Source: Planctomycetota bacterium (GTDB taxonomy: Bacteria > Planctomycetota > Phycisphaerae > UBA1845 > PWPN01). From it: a stretch of DNA of 8,152 nt. The position numbers were made by a program, and so were the translations under genes. Within the stretch, counting starts at the first letter, position 1; each line of letters begins with the position of its first letter. The notes under the pieces were generated by a model that had not been told where the DNA came from, did not search any database, and saw only the letters and a program-made list of their open reading frames with translations. The stretch covers positions 1 through 8,152 of the forward strand of contig JACQVT010000727.1 in assembly GCA_016209665.1 (NCBI GenBank), in the 5' to 3' direction. Shown in pieces: positions 1 through 6,524 of the stretch.

Positions 1-349
1 CGGTCTCCGACTGCGGCTCGACGCCCGCCACGGCGTCGAAGACCGCGACCGCCCCGTCGAGCACGCGCAGCGACCGTTCGACTTCGGCCGTGAAATCGAC
101 GTGCCCCGGCGTGTCGATGATGTTGATGCGGTGATCGCGCCAGAAGCAGGTCGTCGCCGCCGAGGTGATCGTGATCCCGCGCTCCTTCTCCAACTCCATG
201 TGATCCATGGTCGCGGTCACGTCGCCGCCCTTCACCTCGCCCATTTTGTGGATGCGGCCGGTGTAGTACAGGATGCGCTCGGTCAACGTCGTCTTGCCCG
301 AGTCGATGTGTGCCGAGATGCCAATGTTCCGCAGGTTGCCGAGATCCAT
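1..349 (-). CDS. fusA: Elongation factor G, N-terminal part (partial, EFG1-like)
   Basis: The reverse strand from 349 encodes the first 116 residues of a translation elongation factor G, the GTPase that drives ribosomal translocation in the cytoplasm; the rest lies beyond the left edge. The G1 P-loop is AHIDSGKT (residues 13-20), the G2/switch I region carries the ERGITI block (56-61), and G3 is DTPGH (79-83). The start at 349 gives the normal short leader [16 protein letters not shown]. The P-loop has Ser where classical bacterial EF-G has Ala, and the YYTGRI and [11 protein letters not shown] blocks resemble the mitochondrial EFG1 / spdEFG1 subgroup known from planctomycetes, spirochaetes and some deltaproteobacteria; this subgroup call is from memory of the family. 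No Shine-Dalgarno sits at normal spacing. A GAGGAGGA tract (complement of 380-387) lies upstream, separated from the start by a palindromic repeat. No promoter was recognised. Confidence 0.95.
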   Translation of the reverse strand, partial: MDLGNLRNIGISAHIDSGKTTLTERILYYTGRIHKMGEVKGGDVTATMDHMELEKERGITITSAATTCFWRDHRINIIDTPGHVDFTAEVERSLRVLDGAVAVFDAVAGVEPQSET

Positions 350-354
350 TTTTC

Positions 355-418
355 GTGTGGGACCGGCATCTTGCCGGTCTCCTCCTCATTTGTGGGACCG
401 GCATCCTGCCGGTCCCAT
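355..418. repeat. Two copies of a GGGACCGGCA palindromic dispersed repeat
   Basis: Two near-identical copies of a short palindrome lie head to tail. Copy 1 has 8-bp arms (GACCGGCA at 361-368, TGCCGGTC at 372-379, loop TCT). Copy 2 has perfect 11-bp arms (393-403 and 407-417, loop TCC). In translation the unit reads GTGILPV or VGPASCR, peptides I remember recurring in spurious ORFs of planctomycete and related genomes, which suggests a genome-wide REP-like element. Both copies lie in the leader of the EF-G gene, copy 1 ending 11 nt upstream of the start codon. The repeat explains all the short ORFs that cross this stretch. Confidence 0.85.
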
Positions 419-793
419 TTCTTGTTGCTGCCACCTTTGTCTCGCCGGCGGTCGCCTATCTCCCGTCCGCCTATCTGCTCCGCAGGGCGCCCCCGCAGGC
501 CTGAACCCTAACCGCCCGGTGCTACGACCGTGCCATGCCGAGCATGAGTTATTGGTTAAGGGGAACCCGAGTTCCGGCGGCCGCGGGATCGGCCGCCGTC
601 AGATGCAGCGGACGATCGGGGCTACCGGAGGTCAGGCAGTTCCTGAATGACCCTCATGCAGCACCTGGTCCTTTCCGGCCTCAGCCGGAGGCGATCGCAC
701 GCCTGCCATGGCGGGATGATCACCCGATGCAGGCGAAGACACGTAAGTGTATCGGCCAGATTCAAGCTTGGCAAGGCCATCCGCGGGTGTTTT
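418..793. other. Non-coding stretch with hairpins, no gene recognised
   Basis: No ORF here has a convincing start, ribosome binding site or recognisable protein. Two hairpins are visible: a perfect 9-bp stem (575-583 with 590-598, loop of 6) and a 6-bp stem TCCGGC-CTCA-GCCGGA (674-689). Neither is followed by a T tract on either strand, so they are not clear terminators. The stretch separates two divergent units (EF-G leftward, the exported-protein pair rightward) and should contain the EF-G promoter, but I could not find a credible -35/-10 pair for it. Confidence 0.5.
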
Positions 794-846
794 TACGGGA
801 AATACAGCGTGTATCGAATTCTACGGGAAATACAGCGTGGATCGAA
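794..846. repeat. Two-copy direct repeat with internal palindrome, possible operator
   Basis: A 25-bp unit beginning TACGGGAAATACAGCGTG occurs at 794-818 and again at 822-846 (period 28), with a single mismatch. The core of copy 1 is a perfect dyad ATACA-GCG-TGTAT (802-814); in copy 2 one base breaks it (ATACA-GCG-TGGAT, 830-842). The array ends 15 bp before the -35 box of the downstream promoter, the usual place for a dimeric activator. A looser copy of the 3' part (GTGTATCG) also occurs at 747-754. It is too short for a CRISPR array. The binding protein is unknown. Confidence 0.6.
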
Positions 847-861
847 ACCGAAAGTTTGTCC

Positions 862-891
862 TTGACTCAGACGGCCCGACGTCCATATAAA
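862..891 (+). promoter_or_regulatory. Sigma70-type promoter for the exported-protein pair
   Basis: TTGACT at 862-867 and TATAAA at 886-891 are separated by 18 bp. Transcription would begin near 898 and give a leader of about 190 nt before the start codon at 1087. The match to the housekeeping consensus is good and stands out against the GC-rich surroundings. The direct repeats at 794-846 lie immediately upstream. Confidence 0.65.
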
Positions 892-959
892 AGAAAGTGG
901 CGACTTCGGTCGTTCGGGTCAATTCTCATCAGGGGCGCAGGATCTCCATCGCCGTGTGA

Positions 960-1000
960 CCGGACAATCCGGGCTGCCCAATAGGGCCTTTCCGGGCAGC
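960..1000 (+). repeat. Two adjacent inverted repeats in the leader of the 1087 gene
   Basis: CCGGA-CAA-TCCGG (960-972) is followed at once by GCTGCCC (973-979) and GGGCAGC (994-1000), a 7-bp stem with a 14-nt loop. Both would lie within the transcribed leader. They are not followed by a T tract, so simple termination is unlikely; a structured leader is possible. The 13 nt CGGACAATCCGGG (961-973) recur exactly at 7281-7293 in the leader of another exported-protein gene. Confidence 0.4.
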
Positions 1001-1086
1001 AGCCGGCCGCGCGCGGAAGGGCGACACGTCGCTCGAAGCCAGAGCGGTGCGCACGGCACCGGGGTCGTGGACCGGGAGGCGAGCCA

Positions 1087-1986
1087 ATGAGACTTCGAAT
1101 CGCGCTCATCAGTGGAACGATGGCGGGCCTGGTATGGCTGTGGGTTGGGCCATCCTTCGGTGCCAATCCCCCGGCCGGCGAGCGAAAGGCGGTCGTGCGG
1201 GTCATCACCCGATGGAATTCGGACTGCGACGGCAACACCCGCGGCGATTGGGACAACATGCTCGACGCCTGGTACGACGAGATCGCCGACGGCGACGGCA
1301 TTCCGGATGGTCATGGCGCCAAGGCCTGGTCCAAGGATGGTTTCTACCAGAACGGGAACATCGTCGACAGCGATTTTACCGACCCCAACATCGTCACCTG
1401 GGGCAACGACGACGCCGACGACCGCCTCGACGAAGATGACGTCTGCTTGGTGGGTCTGCACGGCAGCGAAAGCAGCGACGCGGAGCGATGGACGGCAGCC
1501 GTCCGGGTGGATGAGGCCGGAGACGGCAACTGCTGGGCCAACCAGCACCACATGTCTTTCGGCGACACCAACGATCTGGAGTTTCTGCACATCTCATCCT
1601 GCCACAGCATGTGCGAGGACAACTGGCCGGAGTGGTTCGGCAGTTTCAACAAGGTCCACCAGATCGACGGCTTTCACGGCATCATGTACATCGGCTCCAC
1701 GCTGACCAGCAACTACCGGGACTTCGGCGACGACGTGTTCGACATCGCGATCGCCGACGCCTGGCTCGACAACCATTACGACCCCGCCCACTGGTACGAG
1801 ACCTGGCAGGACGGCGACCAGTGTCCGGTCGCGTATGCCGTAGGAACCAGTGAGAACGATACCACCACGCGGCGCGACCAGGAGGAATACGACGACGAAT
1901 TCTCCGATGTGAGCAACCCCACCTGGTACGCCGTCACCTATGTCGGCGGTTGTGACCCGTACAAGGACCCCGCGTTGCCCGACTGA
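1087..1986 (+). CDS. Exported protein with caspase-like (clan CD) His/Cys motif
   Basis: The 299-residue product begins with a signal peptide (hydrophobic stretch about residues 5-24, likely cleaved after SFGA near residue 26), so it should act outside the cytoplasmic membrane. Two blocks follow the clan CD cysteine-peptidase pattern: a hydrophobic strand ending in His-Gly (VCLVGLHG, His125) and, 46 residues later, a strand ending in Ser-Ser-Cys (EFLHISSCHS, Cys172). Further on, GFHGIMYIG (195-203) resembles a block I recall from proteins annotated DUF6345; that name is unchecked. The mature protein is very rich in Asp and Glu, contains a TSP3-like DGDGIPDG loop (68-75) and seven cysteines. 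Start 1087 is preceded by GGGAGG (1074-1079) at 7-nt spacing. The next gene begins 14 nt after the stop, so the two are probably co-transcribed. Peptidase activity is inferred from motif order only; it could be an inactive relative. Confidence 0.8.
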   Translation: MRLRIALISGTMAGLVWLWVGPSFGANPPAGERKAVVRVITRWNSDCDGNTRGDWDNMLDAWYDEIADGDGIPDGHGAKAWSKDGFYQNGNIVDSDFTDPNIVTWGNDDADDRLDEDDVCLVGLHGSESSDAERWTAAVRVDEAGDGNCWANQHHMSFGDTNDLEFLHISSCHSMCEDNWPEWFGSFNKVHQIDGFHGIMYIGSTLTSNYRDFGDDVFDIAIADAWLDNHYDPAHWYETWQDGDQCPVAYAVGTSENDTTTRRDQEEYDDEFSDVSNPTWYAVTYVGGCDPYKDPALPD

Positions 1987-2000
1987 ATGGAGGCCGGACC

Positions 2001-3314
2001 ATGAGAACCTCTCGGCGGACCTTGCTCGCGCGGTTGTTGCTGGTGGTTACCGTGGTCGGGACTCCCACGGCGGTCTTCGCCCAGTCGGAGCCGGGGCCAC
2101 CGCCGCTCGTGCGGACCTGGACACTGGATGACTACCGGAAGCTGGTCGACGAGACTCTGCCCACAACGATCCCGTCGTCAATTCTGACCACGCCGCCGGG
2201 CCCGGCCTGGCTCGACAGTCTCACGCCCGCCATGGTGGCCGCCGCCATGCAGGACACCACCGCGATGCAGTCCGTCCAGGACGGCCCGCGGATCGAGGCC
2301 CGCGACGCCGGCGACACGATGTTCGTCAAGATCGACCGCAGTGAAGGCCGCGTCCGCTACGCCAACCGGCTGCGGCGATTCAACTGGGCGACGTTCCCCC
2401 ATACGGCCATTCCCGCCGCGATGGCCGGTTCGCACATGACGGCTATCCTCGACGCTCTCGGCGTGCCCTCCGCGGAACGGCGGCCGGCCCAGATCGACAC
2501 CGTCAAGGGCCGCGACGTTCAGCCGCCCAAGCCGCCCACGCCGGACTACGACAAAGAGCGGCTCATCACCGTCGACCGCGTCGTCAACGGCTACCCGGTG
2601 TTCGATTCGATGGCCCGGGTGGCCGTCTCCAACACCAATCAGCGGGCCCGGCTCCTGGTCCGATGGCCCAAGTTCCAGATCCCGACCGGACTTCAGCTTC
2701 GCACGCGCACGCAGATCCGCGACGAGATTGCCCAGCGGCTGTACGCCGACGAGCAGGGAACGGCCATCGATCAGCTTGGCATCTACCTGGGCTACATTCA
2801 CACCGGGCAGACCCACCTGCCGGTGGCCTTCGTCAAGTTCACCGACATCCAGTCGGGCGAGGCGTTTCCCGTTCCGCTCCTGCAGGTCGCGGCGGACGGC
2901 GACTTCGACGGCGTCCCGAACGCCACCGACAACTGCCCCGAAAACCGCAACCCCGACCAGGCCGACCGTGACGGTGACGGCGTGGGTGACGCCTGCGACA
3001 ACTGCCCGAGCGTCGCCAACTCCGCCCAAGCGGACGTGAACGGCGACGGCATCGGCGACGTCTGCCAGCCCATCGAATGCCACGACCCCGTCTACGATGC
3101 CGACGGCGACCGCGACGTGGATTCGGCCGACTTCGCCGCGTTCCAGGTGTGCCTCACCGGGCCGAACCCCGGCTCCGGCATCTTCCGCGCCGCCTGCGCC
3201 TGCTACGACTTCGAGAACGACCGCGACATCGACCAGGGTGACTTCACGGCGTTCGCCCAATGCGCCAGCGGCGCCGGCATCGCCGCCGACGTCACCTGCG
3301 ACGGGGCCAACTGA
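2001..3314 (+). CDS. Exported protein with TSP3 and dockerin-like calcium modules
   Basis: The product has 437 residues, with a signal peptide (1-27, ending VFAQ). Residues about 36-297 form a region I do not recognise; it includes RVRYANRLRRFNW (117-129), a Pro-rich linker near 173-181 and a GYPVFDSMARVAVSN block (197-211). The spacing of this last block recalls FTP/PepSY-like propeptides, but the similarity is weak. Residues 299-355 are thrombospondin type 3 repeats (DGDFDGVPNATDNCP, then DRDGDGVGDACDNCP and DVNGDGIGDVC). Residues 366-424 hold two dockerin-like loops (DADGDRDVDSADFAAFQVC and DFENDRDIDQGDFTAFAQC), a C-terminal module common in planctomycete exported proteins. GGAGG at 1989-1993 lies 7 nt before the start, and the gap to the preceding caspase-like gene is 14 nt, so the two proteins are likely made together. 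The C-terminal modules suggest calcium-dependent extracellular attachment. Catalytic residues were not recognised. Confidence 0.85.
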   Translation: MRTSRRTLLARLLLVVTVVGTPTAVFAQSEPGPPPLVRTWTLDDYRKLVDETLPTTIPSSILTTPPGPAWLDSLTPAMVAAAMQDTTAMQSVQDGPRIEARDAGDTMFVKIDRSEGRVRYANRLRRFNWATFPHTAIPAAMAGSHMTAILDALGVPSAERRPAQIDTVKGRDVQPPKPPTPDYDKERLITVDRVVNGYPVFDSMARVAVSNTNQRARLLVRWPKFQIPTGLQLRTRTQIRDEIAQRLYADEQGTAIDQLGIYLGYIHTGQTHLPVAFVKFTDIQSGEAFPVPLLQVAADGDFDGVPNATDNCPENRNPDQADRDGDGVGDACDNCPSVANSAQADVNGDGIGDVCQPIECHDPVYDADGDRDVDSADFAAFQVCLTGPNPGSGIFRAACACYDFENDRDIDQGDFTAFAQCASGAGIAADVTCDGAN

Positions 3315-3326
3315 GTTCGTGGCCTT

Positions 3327-3390
3327 GAACCCCCACCGCCGAATCGGTCGCGGCACCTCAGCGCGCTACAGGCATCGAGCCTGGGGGTTC
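3327..3390. repeat. Inverted repeat between convergent genes
   Basis: GAACCCCCA (3327-3335) pairs perfectly with TGGGGGTTC (3382-3390) across a 46-nt loop, in the 79-bp gap between two convergent genes. It could help end transcription from both sides, but the loop is long and there is no T tract, so a terminator call is weak. Confidence 0.25.
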
Positions 3391-3393
3391 CCC

Positions 3394-6300
3394 CTACGGA
3401 CGGCGTTGGGCAGGTGGCTTGCCGTTCGCCCACCCTTGAGACGACGACCACCGGACATGGCTGGGGCCGAGCAGCTTCGAGGTGGAGATACCCGGACGTT
3501 TCTCTTCCAGACGGCTCCAGCCGGCATCGCTCACCTGCGCACCCCGCAGACCAACTGACTGGAGGTTCTCCAACGACTCCAGGGGCACCAGGCCGGCGTC
3601 GGTCACGTCCGGGCAGTCGCTGATCTGGAGGGAGGCCAGCCGGCGCAAGCCGGCCAGGTGCCGCAGGCCGGCATCGCTGATTGTCAGATCGCGGCCTTGG
3701 ATGACGATCTGCTCCAAGTTGTCCAACCCCGCCAAGTGGGCAAGCCCTTCATCGGACACCTCATCCACCCCCTGGAGGACCAGCACCTTGAGGCTCTTCA
3801 GATCGTCCAGGTGGCTAAGAAGCTGGCGTTCAGAACCGCCCTCCTGGGTCAGGAGAATCTTCAGCGTCTCCAACTGCCTCAGTCGGCCGATGTTCCGATG
3901 GCCTGACTCGCCAAGGTCGAGGTTGATCAGGTGCAGCATATTCAATGCAGGTAATTGGCTCAAAGCGGCCAATCCGCTGCCCTCAAGCCGGTAAAGACGG
4001 CTCTCTTCGGAGCTGCCCTTCCTGAGGTTGAGGAAGCTCAGCGTCAGCGATTCGAGACGCTTGAGCTTCCCCAACGCGACCAGACCGTCGTCCGTGACGG
4101 GGGCCACGATGACCAGGCTTTTGAGTTGGGTACAGTCGCCCAGCTTGCGGACGGCTCCTTCCGACATCTTGCGATGGCCAACGTTGAGTTCCTCAAGCGC
4201 CGGCAACTGGGCCAGGACTCCGACGCCTGCCTCGGTCAGTTCACCTTCCGCCGCGGAGTCATACGTGATGGCGAGCTTCTTGAGCGACTTGAGGGGAGCC
4301 AGATGCGCGAGAACGGCGTCGTTGCACAAACCGCGGGGCAGCGTCAGTTCCTCGAGCGCCGTCAGCTTCGACAGGTGGGCCACGTCTTCCCTCGTGACTT
4401 GTGTCCGGTCCAGGTTGAGACGCTTGAGCCGCTTCAGGCCGGCCAGATGCTGGAGCCCGCCATCCCCACCGACGGCGGTCAAGCCCAGGTTGAGGTCTTC
4501 CAGGCTGTCGAGCGCCGCCAACTGTTGCAGGCCCGCATCGCTCACCTGCGTGGCCACGAGACTCAGCACCTTGAGACCCCGGAGGTCGTTGAGTTGGGCC
4601 AGGCCGGCATCCGTCATGCTCGCCCCGCCGATCAGCAACTGCTCCAGCCAACCCATCTGGCCGATCGGTTTGAGGAACTCGTCCAGGTCGGGGTTCTGGT
4701 TACCACTGATCCCCAGCCAACGGAGCGAGCGAAGCCTGGTCAGATGGGCAAGGCCGGCACCGGCGACCCGTTCACCATCCTGATGGACTCTCAGATGGGT
4801 CAGGCCGGTCAGGTCGCCGAGCCGGGCCAAGTGGGCATCGGTCGCGGGCGGATCGTTCATGCTATACCCAAAGGACAGGTAGCGAAGCGACGGCATCTCG
4901 CGCAGATAAGCCAGCGAGTTCGGCCGGATGCCGCTGCGGAGTTCGAGGAGCTTGAGCTGCTTGAGACCCGTCAGATACCTGAGTCCGGAACCGGTCAGGC
5001 GGTTTCGCCAGTTGTAGGTCTGCGGGCTGTCGAGGTCCAGGCACACCAGGCCGGTAAACCGCCCCACCGCCCGCAGGTCGCTGTCGGTGATGTCGGGGTG
5101 GTGGCGGAACGAGATGATCTGCACGTCCTGGGGCCTCACGCGGGAGAGCAGGCTGGCCCAGTTGCGGGTGTCCCGCGCGATCTCCAATTCAACCAGCTTG
5201 CCCGGCGGCACGGTGATCGGCCCCATCGCGGGCTTCCATTCATGCACCTTGGCGTGCATGAACCAGTTCCAGAACAGGTCGCGGTCGACGCGATCCTCGT
5301 CCACCAGCAACACGCGGCCGAGCAGGCCGTCGGTCGGGAAGTTGACCACGCGGGCACCCGGCGCCGGGGACGCCGGTTGGCTTGCGGCCACGCGAGCGAT
5401 GGATACGCCGGTTGCCAGCACCAAGGCGGCCACCGCCGCCAGCGCCACGGCCGATCGCCGCGTCAGGCCCGGCAGGCCCACGATCGAGTCGTCGAGCATC
5501 GCGGCGATCCGCCGCCCGATCTGCGTGCGGGTCGCGAACAACCCGCCGGCCAGGCCCACCCGCCGCCGGTGTTGCACGTTCCGCAGCACGCCGAACAATT
5601 GCTCCGCGTACACCCTCGCGTCGGCGGCATCGGCGATCAGAGCCCGGTCGCAGGCCCGCTCCATGGCCTCCGTCATCCGGCGGGCGGCCCACCGCGCCGC
5701 CGGGTGGAACCAGAACGGGATCAACGCCAGGTTCCGCACCCCGACCAGCAGCAGATCGCCCTGCCGCCAGTGGGCCAGCTCGTGTCGCAGCATCCAGCGC
5801 AGTGGGGCCCGATCCGGCGAGACGACCATCCAGTCCGGCAGCAGCACCACCGGCCGCACCAGGCCCACCAGCGCCGGCGACTCGAGGAGATCGGTCGTCG
5901 CCAGCCGAGGCGTCCGGCGCCAAGCGACCGGGCGAACCAGTTGTTCAAACAGCCGCAGCACCTCCGGCGGCGCGGCCTTGCCGGCCCGCACCAGCCGGCG
6001 AACCTGCCGGCGGGCACGCGCGTAGCCCAATACACCCAGGCAACCGCCCAGGCACCACATCCCCAGGACGAGGCGGGGCACGACGGTCAGCCACGTCCCT
6101 CGGTCCGCCGGTTGCGCCGGCTCGCTGAGGTCGGTCGACACCGGATCGGCGAGGGCAAGCTCGTCCAGCGACTGTTCGTTCTGCAGTGCGAGCGGCTCCA
6201 AAGCTACGTCCATCGAACTCAGGTCAGCCGACGCATCCACGGTCGGCGGCGACACCGTGGGGACCAGAACCGGTTGTGCGACCGTCGCGATCGGCACCGG

Positions 6301-6510
6301 AAACACGCTACCAAGCGTCGCCGAAACCACCGGCTTGACCAGCACGATCATCCACAGCAGCGCCGCCGCCCGCGGCGACCGGACCCAGCCGAGGCGCACG
6401 ATGCCGCCGACCAGCAGGGCCAGCACCGCCAGCTCAGCGCTGGCGACGGCCAGACGTTCCAACACAGGATTGCCCAGGAGTTCGCGAACCAGCGCGAGCA
6501 AAGTGTTCAC
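3394..6510 (-). CDS. M56 (BlaR1-type) membrane metallopeptidase with LRR ectodomain
   Basis: This 1038-residue protein fuses a BlaR1/MecR1-type peptidase to leucine-rich repeats. Hydrophobic segments lie near residues 21-40, 48-70 and 142-163. The zinc site is HELAH (243-247), with the family's downstream glutamate in MERACD (Glu284). A last membrane segment (about 354-373) precedes a linker containing a VVNFPTDG...ITVPPGKLVELEI module (388-444), and then about 20 leucine-rich repeats of 23-27 residues (about 470-1010), typified by TDAGLAQLNDLRGLKVLSL. In BlaR1 the C-terminal sensor is extracytoplasmic and the protease cytoplasmic; by analogy the LRR region replaces the penicillin-binding domain as the sensor. 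The ligand is unknown. The protein starts with GTG, overlapping the stop of the BlaI-like gene as GTGA, so it is translationally coupled to the repressor it is expected to inactivate. The three-membrane-segment plus LRR layout was read by eye. Confidence 0.92.
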   Translation of the reverse strand: MNTLLALVRELLGNPVLERLAVASAELAVLALLVGGIVRLGWVRSPRAAALLWMIVLVKPVVSATLGSVFPVPIATVAQPVLVPTVSPPTVDASADLSSMDVALEPLALQNEQSLDELALADPVSTDLSEPAQPADRGTWLTVVPRLVLGMWCLGGCLGVLGYARARRQVRRLVRAGKAAPPEVLRLFEQLVRPVAWRRTPRLATTDLLESPALVGLVRPVVLLPDWMVVSPDRAPLRWMLRHELAHWRQGDLLLVGVRNLALIPFWFHPAARWAARRMTEAMERACDRALIADAADARVYAEQLFGVLRNVQHRRRVGLAGGLFATRTQIGRRIAAMLDDSIVGLPGLTRRSAVALAAVAALVLATGVSIARVAASQPASPAPGARVVNFPTDGLLGRVLLVDEDRVDRDLFWNWFMHAKVHEWKPAMGPITVPPGKLVELEIARDTRNWASLLSRVRPQDVQIISFRHHPDITDSDLRAVGRFTGLVCLDLDSPQTYNWRNRLTGSGLRYLTGLKQLKLLELRSGIRPNSLAYLREMPSLRYLSFGYSMNDPPATDAHLARLGDLTGLTHLRVHQDGERVAGAGLAHLTRLRSLRWLGISGNQNPDLDEFLKPIGQMGWLEQLLIGGASMTDAGLAQLNDLRGLKVLSLVATQVSDAGLQQLAALDSLEDLNLGLTAVGGDGGLQHLAGLKRLKRLNLDRTQVTREDVAHLSKLTALEELTLPRGLCNDAVLAHLAPLKSLKKLAITYDSAAEGELTEAGVGVLAQLPALEELNVGHRKMSEGAVRKLGDCTQLKSLVIVAPVTDDGLVALGKLKRLESLTLSFLNLRKGSSEESRLYRLEGSGLAALSQLPALNMLHLINLDLGESGHRNIGRLRQLETLKILLTQEGGSERQLLSHLDDLKSLKVLVLQGVDEVSDEGLAHLAGLDNLEQIVIQGRDLTISDAGLRHLAGLRRLASLQISDCPDVTDAGLVPLESLENLQSVGLRGAQVSDAGWSRLEEKRPGISTSKLLGPSHVRWSSSQGWANGKPPAQRRP

Positions 6511-6524
6511 GAACGGCCTCCTTT
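6507..6524 (-). promoter_or_regulatory. RBS and GTGA start/stop overlap fixing the GTG start
   Basis: On the reverse strand AAAGGAGG (complement of 6517-6524) lies 6 nt before GTG at 6510-6508, and the upstream gene's TGA occupies 6509-6507. The strong Shine-Dalgarno and 4-bp overlap make GTG the start of the M56 protein rather than any internal ATG, and indicate coupled translation of repressor and receptor. Confidence 0.85.

Noticed and set aside
101..511. Plus-strand open frames over the EF-G start and palindromes
   Set aside because: They are opposite to a clear EF-G N-terminus, and their tails encode only the dispersed-repeat peptides GTGILPV and VGPASCR.
794..846. CRISPR array
   Set aside because: Only two repeats separated by 3 bp, no spacers and no cas genes.
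919..1590. 223-codon open frame on the minus strand
   Set aside because: Antisense to the caspase-like gene and its promoter leader; no domain recognised.
2178..3356. 392-codon open frame on the minus strand
   Set aside because: Antisense to the TSP3/dockerin gene; Val/Gly/Ala-rich with no domain or ribosome binding site, while the plus strand has a signal peptide and calcium repeats.
3383..3394. Tight GGGGGTTCCCCC hairpin as a terminator
   Set aside because: The 2-nt loop is too small without opening a pair, it has no T tract, and it runs into the stop codon of the M56 gene.
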